A program made the translations under genes and the position numbers. A stretch of 64,000 nucleotides of DNA, from the NCBI RefSeq assembly GCF_000327385.1, contig NW_008710779.1:483347-547346 (forward strand), written 5' to 3'. This DNA is from Lottia gigantea (taxonomy: Eukaryota; Mollusca; Gastropoda; Lottiidae). Below are positions 27,601-37,155 of the stretch, piece by piece. Numbering within the stretch: position 1 is the stretch's first letter; every line of letters starts with the position of its first letter. The notes below the pieces were generated by a model, which did no database searches, was not told the origin of the DNA, and saw only the letters and a list, made by a program, of their open reading frames with translations.

Positions 27601-30600
27601 CCCTTGTCCTACAAACTGACCCAAAACCCTTACCTTTCTCTTTGGTAAGACAGGAGGAGGGGAACGTAGATTTGAAGTATTTTCTTTCTGAGTAATTCCT
27701 TCAATAACTAGATTTGTATGAGGTAATACTTGGAAGAAACACATTAAATATGTCATCAGTGATTTTTTATCTGGATTCTGTAAATCTAAAACATAACACA
27801 TCATATATTTAAATAATGGTGTCCATTTGCAGATACATGTATCAACACATCTCTTGTGCATTATCAAACATGTAAATGTGGTTTTCACATTATACAATAC
27901 TCTCTGTGATGGAGGTGGTGATTTCTGCATACATATAGATGCATAAATAACAGATTCTGAATTTATATTGAACAGTGGCGTTTCAAAAGAGCAGTGCCCT
28001 AACTCCCAACCCCCAAAAAAGGCATTGGCCAAGGTGCCAACTTTCAAATTTCATTACATATAGGGTCAACACATCAATATTTACTTGCACATGAAACAAG
28101 TAAGCCTAGGTTTACAATTCTCTTAATGATGGAGGTGGTGATTTCTGCATATACATGTATGTAGATCGAAATAACACATTCTGAATTTATATTAAACATT
28201 GGCGTTTCAAAAGTGCAATGCTCCAACTCCCAACCCCCAAAAAAGACATTGGACTCGCCAAGGTGCAAACTTTCAAATTTTATTACATATAGCGTAAGAT
28301 TGAGCCTCCCCTTTATCAATTCTGTGGCTCCTACTTGGCATCCTTAACCAATGATTCATATGAAATGCTACTGAATATTTGATGCTTTTGCTATGGGGAA
28401 GTAAATGTGGTTTAATTCTGCTTATCACTTGATAAAATAGTGTTCATTAGATCCACATTCATTCCTTGTATGTCCAGTTTTTGCACATGACTATGTAAGT
28501 GTTTTGATTGTATGTCCTCGAATCTTGATTCTATTAGGCATTAAGAGTGACAAACTATTTTCCACAATAAATGCATTGGAAACTATTATATTTGTTCAAT
28601 TAAATATGTATCCAAATTCCTACCTTCAGGATCTAGCAGTCTGTAAATATTTAGATGTTTTTCAGCAATGGAAAAGGCATGATCTAATTTTTCCTGACTG
28701 GTTTTATTGCGTAGAGATTTATAGTTAAACAGCTCTGGTCTGTAATAAACAATATATACATTAAAACTAGTGTATATATATCTACATGTACCAAACTTGA
28801 ATTGTTATTAGGAGTGGTTCTTGATGATCATCAAAAACATTTTAATATCAATTTATGTTGACCTCCATTTCCAAACCCGTCTGATGCAGATTTTTTTAAG
28901 CAGAAACATGTGTTGGCAGCATCAAATGAGCTCTTGACATAGTATAATGTACTATGATATAAGCAGTTTACTTCAATAAGATCTATAATTCCCACTTGAC
29001 ATCATTTGATCCTCAAGTAACCCCAAAAGGGCCAAAAAGAAGACAAATTCAAAGGAATTGAATGAACCACTTTTATTAGCATAAGTAGTAGTTGTAGTAA
29101 CTCAGTTGGTAGTAAGTTAAATGAAAGGAGTTTTCCTTCCTACTTTTCTGCACCATGTGGGCTAATGGAGATGGGGGTAGTACGTTAGATTGTAATTTTG
29201 TAGGCAACTCTTATGCCATGGGCATTGCCTCCAAATGTTTTCTATTAAGGCATAGGTCGAGATAATGCCTTCGGATTTTTCAACCTGGTTTCCCTCTGTC
29301 AGTGATGCAGGCATGGAAAAAGCATCTAGTCGTTCAGATGGAAAAATAAACCGAGGCCCCGTGTACTGCAGGGTGTGCACGTTAAAGATCCCTCGACAGT
29401 TGGAAATAAAAAAAGAGCAGGCTATGTTGCTGTCCTGGCCAAATTTCCCTCATTGCACCCTGCATGGCATTGCCCGTCTTCATAAGCCCACATGGTGCAG
29501 AAAAGTAGGACGTAAAACTCCATTCATTTCATTTCATTTTATTTTCCAAAGGTTTTCTTGGCTTTGAATTTCCCTATAGTGATTTAAGTAAATTCAAAGG
29601 GTTTTTGAAACAATATTAAGTAGAATATCTCTTTATTAGTTTAGTTTGGTCTTGTATGATTTCTACTACAAGACGTCAGATATAGAGTCTACAAGTTTTG
29701 TAATGATAGAAGATAGTTTTACCTGTAATGATGTATTAAAGCATTAAATGCATTTCCATCTTGCCAACTTCTAGTAAAATTATCTATGCTTACATTTTCA
29801 TAACTGAAATAAAACTAATCTATTAGGTTTACATCTGAGTAGATTCATGATACAAGGTACAAACGGAATACATAGATTACATCTCACATGGTTATTGCAC
29901 TCAAAATTCTTCTTTTGTGCTCATTATTATTTACAAAGTATCTATGTTTGAGTTTCATGGCATTCTAATTATTAACATGCATCGTTGAGCTTAAAGTTGT
30001 ATTTTTCAAAGAAAAGAAAACCTACCCTTGGGTAGACTGTTGACACCATGCTAATAAGGTTCTCTCTAAATTGGTCTGTTTTAAATCTTGTAAAACATTC
30101 CTCATTATATCCTTGACCTAGTCAAATAACAAAACTTTTGAAACCTTTACACACTCTGGGCCGTATGCAGCGCTCTTACCTTGCCTAAAGTTGAACTTTG
30201 GCTAAAGTCGAATTTTACTAAGTTAGGATTAAGGCTTTCATTTTCTACATTTGATAGTCAAATTTAAGCACGACTTTCGTAAAGATCGACCGGTGCATAC
30301 CTAAAGTTTGACTTAAGTCAGAAACAGAAAGACATGAGCACACTTCAAGGTTCCATCTGGATGGCAGAACAGTTGCAAGTCTTACATACAATTAGCTTGA
30401 ATCATAGTAGCATACATGCGAGTCGAAGTGTCACGAGTTGAAGTGTCACGAGTTGAAGTGTCACGTTGATAATCTACAAATTTCTAAAAATATATGTCCA
30501 AGTACTGGCTCATCCAAAATATTCTTAATCAAATCCTAGCATATTTCAAGGAACAACATAGCTTAAATTTTTACTATTGTACTCTTGCATTGGGCATTTT

Positions 30601-33018
30601 TTATATCCATATACTTTATACCAATTATTATTTGTCCATGATAGAGGGAAAACAGTGGCAGTGTTTAATATTTGATTATAAATTAACACCTACCTGCCAA
30701 TGTAATATAATTAGCCAAACTAAGGCTAATGTCAGCTTGGGATTTCCATCGACAATATCATTACTACATATATTGATAAATTTTATCTAAAATCAAAATG
30801 GTATCATTGATATTTCTATGAATCGGTAAGAAGCTGGCTGAGTATGGGTATCAGAATTGCAAAGGGGGGCTCAATTCAGGCCCTTAGGTACAGGAGGCAA
30901 TGCACCCCCCACCCCCCAAGAGGTCATTGCCCTCTAAAAAAAATTCAACAACTGATCCAAATCATCACTGAAACTAAAACACCAAACACCATTGTCTTCC
31001 CTTTGCTTACAGCATCTTCCATAAGAAAACCACAGATCAACTTCAGTATATAATTCAAAACCAAATGTTCTGACTAAATCCTAATCTTCAAAGAAATTTA
31101 ACATACTTACATTGTAGTTATGCTCTAAAATATACAATACTCTACTAATATTATTAATATGATGTACACGCAGTCTTCCCTTTTCTTTACCCTAGAAAAT
31201 ATCATTCAGATTTGATAAATAAATCTCAAAACTCTAGTCATCGACAAAATAATAATTCTAATAATAATAATAATGATGATCAATACTTACTAAAGAAAGA
31301 CCACTTAGTACTTCTTATAATAATGATGATCAATAAAATACTTACTAAAGAAAGACCACTCAACACTTCTAATAATAATAATGATGATGATCCATAGAAT
31401 ACTTACTAAAGAAAGACCACTCAATACTTCTAATAATAATAATGATGATGATCCATAGAATACTTACTAAAGAAAGACCACTCAATACTTCTAATAATAA
31501 TAATAATGATGATCAATAGAATACTTACTAAAGAAAGACCACTCAATACTTTTAATAATAATAATGATGATGATCAATAGAATACTTACTAAAGAAAGAC
31601 CACTCAAAACTTCTAACAATAAAAATAATGATGATCAATAAAATACTTACTAAAGAAAGATCACTAAGTACTTCTAACAATAATAATAATGATGATCAAT
31701 AAAATACTTACTAAAAAAGACCACTAAGTACTTCTAATAATAATAATGATGATGATTAATAGAATACTTACTAAAGAAAGACCACTAAGTACTTCTAATA
31801 ATAATAATGATGATGAATAACATACTTACTAAAGAAAGACCTTTAAGTACTTCTAACAATAATAATAATTATGATCAATAAAATACTTACCAAAGAAAGA
31901 CCACTAAGTACTTCTAACAATAATAATAATGATGATCAATAAAATACTTACCAAAGAAAGACCACTCAATACTTCTAACAATAATAATAATGATGATCAA
32001 TAAAATACTTACCAAAGAAAGACCACTCAATACTTCTAACAATAATAATAATGATGATCAATAAAATACTTACCAAAGAAAGACCACTCAATACTTCTAA
32101 CAATAATAATAATGATGATCCATCACGTAAGTCTTCAAATAAATCATTTATCAATGGATGATTAGCCTGAAAATATCCCTTAAAGGTTACATATACACCA
32201 CTATAGTTTGACCAATTTTGTGCTTATTGTTGATAATATGTTTTGTTTTGATAAACATAACATCAGTCCTATAGCCCGATAATAATATGATTGTTTGGAC
32301 GGGGGCAAGTAATATATCTTGAGGGGCAATGATGTGTTGTGTTTAGTTGCCATGATAATATTGGTAGGCTTACAGAATATTTTTCAAGGAGAGGCAATCC
32401 ATTTTTTCCTACCCCCTGTGCCTTCTCATAAGTAACTTAAGTAAGCTAAAATCCAGATTTTAAGAAATACAATAATCTGATATAATAAAACATAACTTAT
32501 AATTGATTTTTATAGATGACTGGAACACTAAAATCATCTTAAGTTAAGTTTTCGAGAAAAAGGCCCCTGATAAGAATTTCAATGCTTTGCTCAGGTTTTC
32601 CACAGATTGTTGTTCAGAATCAAGTTCATAAAAACTCCATAAATATCATTTCTTTTGTTCCTTTCACCATCTTGGGCCACAAAATGTGACTGGCTCTTCT
32701 TTGTGGAAATGGAATGACAAAGATCTGTTGAAAATGTGAGCCAAGGGTTAAATGTTGCATAGGTTAATACGCCCTTCAATCAAAATGATTTCATGGTTAT
32801 TTAATTCTGGTTACACATATTAAATCATTATAAACCAATATAAAAATAACATCACTGATATTTCATGGCATACAAATTTTACTTTCATTTTGGCATGATG
32901 GCAAGCCATAACATTTGAGGAAACAAATTTTTAGAATGTGATTAAAATTATGTAACCTTAGACAATTGTGAATTTATCCATTTAGTAAATGTCTTCTTTT
33001 GTACATCTTCTCTTTCAT
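6619..33018 (-). CDS. DMD: dystrophin/utrophin orthologue, 5' part (33 exons, partial at both ends)
   Basis: Dystrophin links cortical F-actin to the membrane dystroglycan complex. Exons in transcript order: 32957-33018, 32074-32166, 31111-31191, 30694-30786, 30026-30117, 29723-29803, 28624-28739, 27634-27785, 23372-23554, 22581-22762, 21969-22113, 21540-21630, 20774-21012, 19256-19435, 18671-18901, 18250-18337, 17550-17800, 16898-17039, 15950-16122, 15259-15468, 14785-14898, 13900-14226, 13347-13560, 12566-12669, 11872-12024, 11217-11378, 10697-10825, 10348-10521, 9648-9803, 8595-8759, 7992-8177, 7579-7734, 6619-6777. Every junction is AG/GT and all phases interlock, giving about 5,084 nt. 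Diagnostic stretches: [79 protein letters not shown]. The order and length track human dystrophin to about residue 1,700. The first resolved exon needs one base from a missing exon 1; the 3' half lies beyond the left edge. Single invertebrate dystrophins predate the DMD/UTRN split, so the symbol is by orthology. Confidence 0.96.
6848..7045. mobile_element. MITE family A, diverged copy
   Basis: Retains GGGGATTGTAAGGAAGTTTTC at the left and the GCATCATTCCAATTTTCTGT / CAGATGTCTGTGATTCCTG block seen in the intact copy at 47487-47797. Intronic in dystrophin. Confidence 0.6.
7764..7850. mobile_element. MITE family A, left-end fragment
   Basis: TTAAAGGGATTTTAAAAAGG, then GACACTGATAGCATCAATTTGCACCATTCC, matches the left end of family A. 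It starts 29 bp upstream of the dystrophin exon 7579-7734. Confidence 0.65.
8222..8460 (+). mobile_element. MITE family D copy
   Basis: The left end GGTGTGCTTGATGGATGA and right end ACCAATCACACACCACCC are inverted repeats of the family D type (compare 46787-47031). The internal AAAACAAGTTGGATCAGGATT and TTCAAAATGGCGGAAAAGAA blocks are present. Intronic in dystrophin. Confidence 0.75.
9096..9612. repeat. 30-bp tandem repeat in a dystrophin intron
   Basis: About 17 copies of GTCATTATCCCTTTCTTTTA + TAAGTTATAT. Because the period is a multiple of three, it leaves open plus-strand frames reading MSLSLSFI with a 10-residue period; these are not a gene. The array ends 36 bp beyond the dystrophin exon 9648-9803, on its donor side. 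Confidence 0.92.
12835..13165. repeat. imperfect ~130-bp ACAACAC-rich tandem repeat
   Basis: Blocks containing TTCTTACTTAACAC, CTTACTCCTCACACAATTCT and ACACCATTAATAACACAATC recur about every 130 bp, roughly 2.5 copies. They sit inside a longer A/C-rich stretch (about 12780-13310) between dystrophin exons 12566-12669 and 13347-13560. Confidence 0.65.
14338..14560. mobile_element. MITE family C, partial copy
   Basis: TTAAAGGAATACTTCCTCTTAGAATG, CCAATAAGAGAATATATTAATCAGT and ATGACACCAGATAAGTTCA all match the intact family C element at 25921-26282. The right terminal repeat is missing. Confidence 0.7.
15660..15725 (-). mobile_element. SINE 3'-tail fragment
   Basis: On the minus strand it reads TTAGCCCACATGTTGCAGAA AAGTAGG...AAACTCCATTCATTTCATTTC, the tail of the SINE at 38811-39155. 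Intronic in dystrophin. Confidence 0.65.
16191..16446. mobile_element. 256-bp palindromic MITE (family E)
   Basis: The left end TAGGCCCTACTCGTTTACAA and right end TTGTAATCGAGTAGGGCCTT form inverted repeats. With the adjoining AATCTGAAACTGG segment they extend to about 40 bp imperfectly. The internal CTCGTTTACAAC motif recurs near 16380. Single copy in the window, in a dystrophin intron. Confidence 0.75.
17836..18130. repeat. pentanucleotide array switching TTATG to TATTG to TATAT
   Basis: About 17 TTATG-type units (17967-18027), then about 13 TATTG units (18030-18095), then TATAT units. It lies about 35 bp upstream, in transcript terms, of the acceptor of the dystrophin exon 17550-17800. Tyrosine-, leucine- and cysteine-rich open frames here are shadows of the repeat. 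Confidence 0.88.
17867..17940. mobile_element. family F repeat fragment
   Basis: AAAATAGCGCTAAATACATC AATTGTAGAGCGATATAGAA ATATTAAAACAGAACCTAAA is shared with 51846-51992 and, reversed, with 41572-41635. Confidence 0.6.
19419..20040. repeat. 46-bp tandem repeat containing a dystrophin 3' splice site and exon start
   Basis: About 12 copies of a 46-bp unit; a more degenerate version continues to about 20540. On the minus strand each unit ends in ATATATTTTAG followed by TTGATAGAACATGATAT. The exon 19256-19435 begins with exactly this TTGATAGAACATGATAT after ATATTTTAG. The array therefore repeats the acceptor and the first 17 coding bases. Confidence 0.93.
20041..20560. repeat. degenerate extension of the 46-bp array
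   Basis: Irregular copies of ATCTAGAAATATATAATCAA and AATCTAGAATATCATGTTCT continue the array with variable spacing. These are probably its older, decayed edge. Confidence 0.7.
22968..23245. mobile_element. MITE family A copy
   Basis: Begins GGGATTGTAAAGAGTTTATC and contains GACACTGATAGCATCAATTT, CAGACGCCTGTGGTGCC, TAAGGCTCTTTGGGATTAATG and the inverted second half. Between dystrophin exons 22581-22762 and 23372-23554. Confidence 0.75.
24930..25139. mobile_element. 210-bp palindromic MITE (family G)
   Basis: The left end TGGGCCGTATGCAGCGCTCT and right end AGAGTGCTGCATATGGCCA are inverted repeats. Inside, AAAGTTGAACTTTGGCTAAAGTCGAACTT is mirrored by TTTGACTTAAGTCTAACTTT. A truncated second copy is at 30157-30319. 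Confidence 0.8.
25921..26282. mobile_element. intact 362-bp palindromic MITE (family C)
   Basis: Left TTAAAGGAACACTACGTCTT AGAATGAA; right ATTCATTCTAAGACGTAGTA TCACTTTAA. The terminal repeats extend inward (CCAATAAGAGTATATATTAATCAGT mirrored by ACTGATGAATATATACTCATATT), so most of the element is a giant hairpin. Partial relatives: 14338, 35582, 46530. Confidence 0.85.
27895..28295. repeat. tandem duplication of a ~210-bp intronic segment
   Basis: ATGGAGGTGGTGATTTCTGC through TTTCATTACATATAG occurs at about 27909-28062 and again, diverged, at about 28132-28291. It lies in the intron between dystrophin exons 27634-27785 and 28624-28739. Confidence 0.8.
29100..29165 (-). mobile_element. SINE tail fragment, inverted
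   Basis: Reverse-oriented tail (TTAGCCCACATGGTGCAGAA, AAGTAGG) immediately before a forward SINE copy, forming an inverted pair. Confidence 0.6.
29172..29535 (+). mobile_element. SINE copy in a dystrophin intron
   Basis: GGCATAGGTCG, TTTCCCTCTGTCAGTGATGC, CTAGTCGTTCAGATGG, GTGCACGTTAAAGATCCCTC and CTGGCCAAATTTCCCTCATTG match the SINE at 38811-39155 in order. The tail is ACTCCATTCATTTCATTTC. The head is altered. Confidence 0.75.
30157..30319. mobile_element. MITE family G, truncated copy
   Basis: Nearly identical to the first 160 bp of 24930-25139 from TGGGCCGTATGCAGCGCTCT to TAAAGTTTGACTTAAGTC, then ends abruptly without the right terminal repeat. Just upstream (in transcript terms) of dystrophin exon 30026-30117. 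Confidence 0.75.
31240..32114. repeat. 61-bp tandem repeat containing a dystrophin exon end and 5' splice site
   Basis: About 14 copies of a unit that is exactly 61 bp in the copies nearest the exon. On the minus strand each unit contains AGAAGTATTGAGTGGTCTTT CTTTG (or CTTTA) then gtaagtatt. This is the last 41 nt of exon 32074-32166 plus about 20 nt of intron. The copies nearest the exon keep CTTTG|gtaagt exactly; most more distal ones read CTTTA|gtaagt. The exon-proximal end overlaps the coding exon. Confidence 0.95.
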
Positions 33019-35581
33019 CTACAATTCATTCATAAATATGTATATATATATGTCATATATCATATAACAAGTTTTGAACCTGTATGTATATGAAAAACCC
33101 GACATCTAATCTAATTGAAGATGTCATAATGAATTTTTCTAACAGTTACAAAGAAAGTTCATTAAGCCAGGTTTATTATCAGCCAACTTCAGCAAGCAGC
33201 AAATTGATGAAACAAAAATTTCACAGAGATTCAAGTACATCAGTTGAATACTAAAGGACCTTTGTGTGGAGGTCACAAAGGTGAACTTCAGGTTTCATTT
33301 TAGGAAAATATTGCCACTATCAACTGACCTTCATTTTTTATCTCATATACCTAATTAGCAAGTTTTATGAAAACCGGTTGAAAACTTAAGGAGAACAGTT
33401 ATACATTTTCAATATTAAAGATCATATGAGTTAAGAGGGATGTAAAAATTTGACATTGTCTCATTGACATTAAGCTCAACTCTTTTTTTCATCATGTTTA
33501 CATACTCAGTTGAATGACATGCCCCAAATTTACTAGAAAGGGGAAATTCACTTTACAATTCTTTTATTTGGGGTGATTCGGACAAACCCTCAAAACCCTC
33601 CTACATGTTTGCTATAAATCCCTTAATTTCCTAACTTACCTTTACTTTTATGGTATTTTATTGAAGTAGAGTCCATCTTTGTACAATATTAATGCTTATC
33701 TAACTCTATATTACACATTGTTTCATCTCACTGAAGTACAGAAAACCATTGATAGCTTACCAAACCAAAAATGAAATTTGCACAAACACTCTATAGTGCA
33801 CCACCTATCTCTAGTGTTTATATTTCAGATCAAGTGCGTGCATGGGCACAGATTGCAAAGTGGACACAATGTGGAGGCATGTAAATGGCGTTTCTGTTTC
33901 AATTTTCAAGAGATCTGTGCCCTGTCTGCCCCAAAAATGGAGGTCTCTAGTCTCTACGAGGCGAGGCTCAAAGGCCAGAATATCCTTGAAGTAGGGGGAC
34001 TTGGGTCAACGGATTTCAAATGGCCTGAAATGAATTTTGTGCATTTAGAGGGCTTAATTTTCACTTCACCATCTTAAGACCTTTGACAGATCTAAGGAGG
34101 AGGCTGCATGCATGGCCCTTCCCCTGAATTATCCCCTTATTCTAAAAGCGGGATGTCAAAATCAATATAAATTATGAAGCTAAGTTGGTCTACATTCGAA
34201 GAATAATGAAATGTTATGTCATGCATGAACATATCTAAAATATTCAAACTATGTAGATCTTAGAATGTCTGGGCATTCCATTGAAAATCCCAAGAAAATA
34301 AACAAACATACATTTTGCTCTCCAAGGCTCTTTTCAAATTTTTCATTTATGGCCTAGGCCTACTGATATTTTCTTAGCACCAAAATATTATTATCCTTTT
34401 CCCCCAAAGCTTGGAGATGATAACTCACAGCTCAATTCATAGAAATAACAATTGTTCTGGCCTATTCAAAAAAGGACAGTGGTCAGAATTTAGCCCACAA
34501 AATATAGCTGGACACCGATATAACAGTAAAACAAACAAGAAACAGCCTGACCTCAAATTTACATGAACTTTACAAATTGGCTATTTCCTGTACACTACTG
34601 ACTTGCTATATTCCATCATATAGAAGGGTACACATGTGTCCAATTACACCTGTCACCAAATCAATCTATTACTGCGCTTACAACAATTTTGTTCATGCAA
34701 ATATTTGGAACCGTGACCTACAGATCACAGAGAAGTAATAATCAGTTATGTTTTTGAGTGAAAACAATGAAATTATGCATGTTAAACCGTTTTATTTCGT
34801 GTCATTGACATACCTGAATATTATGTTTTCCACCAACAACAATGTGACAAGGGGTGTTCTCACAATAACTTGACCCTTTCATAATAATAAATTGAACACA
34901 CCGAGTGCGTCGGCATACCTCTTTAGCCTTCTTTAGTTCTTATACTCTTGTGAGGGGTTTAAGAGTCAACGTTTGGCTCACAAAGCACTTGCCATGACAC
35001 CAGAAAAGTGATTTCTACCCTCGAACCTGCTTTCGGCCAAAATAGGACTTACTCGCGTAGGTTAGAGTAGCCTAAGCCTAGACCTATAGTCTAGAGTAGC
35101 AGACGACAAATCAAACTCAAAACAATTGACAGTCAATTTCAAATCCCTTGGTCCTGCCCCTGGCACCGATGATTCTGCCTTGTCTTCCGTCTTGAAGTTA
35201 ATGTTCTTGGAGACTTGATGTAAGCTTAGGACCACCAAAAGCAAGAGCCGTGACATCATATTTAGTGTCAAGGCAAATTAGGCTAGGCTAAGGTCCAATC
35301 TCCCAATCTCCAAAATCAAAAATGACCATACACCATTAGGGCTAACTTACTTTTCAGAATTAAAATCTGACGTCCGGTTGCCCTACAATTCAAGAAAAAC
35401 TTAACACCAGTTCACCAGGCCGTTTTAACAATATCACCTGCAGATATTACCGATCAATGTTAGTCCAATGGCGTAATCGGTCATATTGCCCAGTATAATA
35501 ATGCCCGAGGGCGTTTCGCTGAAGGGCCTTTAGTGATATACCTAACGTTATTGTTTGCAATGGCCCAATCTGAATTTGTTT

Positions 35582-35700
35582 TAAAGGAATACTGCCTTTT
35601 AAAATGAACATAAAATTCACAGTCTCAAACTTGGCCATGAAGAGTTTTAATTCATCAGTGGAATTGAAAAAAGCTTCAAATATCAATTGCTTTCAATAAT
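35582..35700. mobile_element. MITE family C, left-end fragment
   Basis: TTAAAGGAATACTGCCTTTT AAAATGAAC, CTCAAACTTGGCC and TTAATTCATCAGTG match the first 110 bp of 25921-26282. Confidence 0.65.
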
Positions 35701-36849
35701 TAAAGCCGTAGCCTATATCAATTTCGGATTTTATTCCTTTAAAATGAGTAGGCCTACTTAAAAACGGAATGTAGGTCTAACCTACTATCATTGTAAGTAA
35801 GAACCTTAATTAAACTAGTTTTGGTGTTGAAACTTGGGCCTTATAACGGCTCGATATTTTTTTGTTGAAATTTTCAGAATAAGTACGAGAGCAGATCTAT
35901 AATACTCTGCAATGTTGTTGAGTGGTAGTTCTTTTGCTTAAAACGGTAAATTCGTTTTCAAACACCAATCCAAAAACTTTAGGTCAACTTTCACATAGAT
36001 TTTCGTTTGAGCACCTATAAACTTTTAATTTTAGAAAAATTGGACTGTCCCTTTTAGTGCAATTTGAGATGGGGCATCTTAAGGCCTATCGGCCGATGCT
36101 GAGTTGTTACGTTAAAATCATTCCAAAACTTGTTAAAACTTGGACCTTACTCAAAAATAGACAAATTTCACGGTTATAGAATGGACTGATTTGAATTATA
36201 TTTGATTTGATAACAACAATTGTCACTTAATTTAGAATCCGCCGGTGAGAGTTCTAATAATTAAGATTCAATTATATATATATATATAGGCGCAAACATC
36301 CCATGCGACGCGTTTCAGAGAGGGTTCCCACATATTTTGGTGCAAAAACTTATAGAAATAATTTTTTAGAAATGAAATGGTGGGAACCATTTTTCTTATA
36401 CCATCACTTGTGTCGCCACTGTAAGCTATGGAAAAGAATCGAATTTCACAGAAACCTTAAGGCCCCGATTTTCATTTTGATTCCGGTAAATTTTCACCTT
36501 TTTTCACCTTTTTTCTTCTTTTAAATAGTAATACAGCATTGGTTTATAATAAGGCAAGTTTGATCAAAACGGGTACAGAACTATATAGACTCCACAGCGT
36601 ATTAACCTTCCAGGCTAACTAATACATCACAGTGAAAGAATAATACCCGATGACATTATCCTAGTGTACAACCGTCTGATTTTGTTTTATACATCCTGTC
36701 AAATGGGATGTTATCTTAAAAATGAAGTCAATTTAACGACTGTTTTGGGGGTTTTTTTTACTGCGGATATGTGATCACAAGGTTCCAATTTACCGATTTT
36801 CAGCACTTTCTACGAATGGTTATGCTTTCATTGACGTTGCCTTAAATGA

Positions 36850-37155
36850 ATTGCAAAGAGGTTTTCTAAACCTTGAATGTGTATTGAGAACACTGTAACA
36901 ATCGATTTGCACCATTCAAATTTTCAATCAGACATCTGTGAACAATTTAAGCGTTTTATGACGTCACTATCGCAAACGCTGTTATTGGCATATTGAAAAG
37001 GACCTTTGCATTAGTGACGCATTAAACGCTTTGTTTTAGTGGATTTGCAGGAATCACAGACGCCTGACTGAAAATTGAAATGATGCAAATCGATGCTAAC
37101 AATGTTCCCAATACACATACAAATTTAAGAAAACCTCTTTACAATCCCTTTAAGA
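36850..37155. mobile_element. MITE family A copy
   Basis: TTGCAAAGAGGTTTTCTAAACC at the left and GAAAACCTCTTTACAATCCC at the right are inverted. The internal GACGTCACTATCGCAAACGC and GGAATCACAGACGCCTGACT blocks match the family. Its right half is included in the 431-bp duplication. Confidence 0.8.

Larger units (their letters stand above)
23555..27633 (-). other. 4.1-kb dystrophin intron
   Basis: Separates the CH2/linker exon from the spectrin-repeat-1 exon. It holds a family G palindrome (24930-25139) and the intact family C MITE (25921-26282). No additional coding exon was seen; the flanking exons join phase 0 to phase 0. Confidence 0.7.
27634..33018 (-). other. exons for the tandem calponin-homology actin-binding domain
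   Basis: Eight exons of the dystrophin gene encode CH1 ([14 protein letters not shown] to WLIILHWQ) and CH2 ([15 protein letters not shown] to LMCFFQVLP). The exon lengths 62, 93, 81, 93, 92+81, 116 and 152 are close to human exons 2-8 as I recall them (62, 93, 78, 93, 173, 119, 182). The human 173-nt exon 6 is represented here by two exons (92+81 = 173), so there is one extra intron at 29804-30025. The proline-rich linker [10 protein letters not shown] follows CH2 at 27634-27665. Confidence 0.93.

Noticed and set aside
27568-28047. 159-codon minus-strand open frame as a separate gene
   Set aside because: Only 27634-27785 is the dystrophin CH2/linker exon; the rest is intron read-through.
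33778-34077. 99-codon plus-strand open frame
   Set aside because: No recognisable domain, no flanking splice signals of note, and composition like its surroundings.
34813-34881. Minus-strand ATG...CATAATATTCAG|gtatgt, considered as dystrophin exon 1
   Set aside because: It ends in phase 0, whereas the next exon requires one carried base; the phase-1 frame contains a stop.
35062-35271. 69-codon minus-strand open frame with a hydrophobic start, considered as dystrophin exon 1 or a signal peptide
   Set aside because: It reaches a stop before the nearby donor, and no phase-1 exit fits exon 32957-33018.
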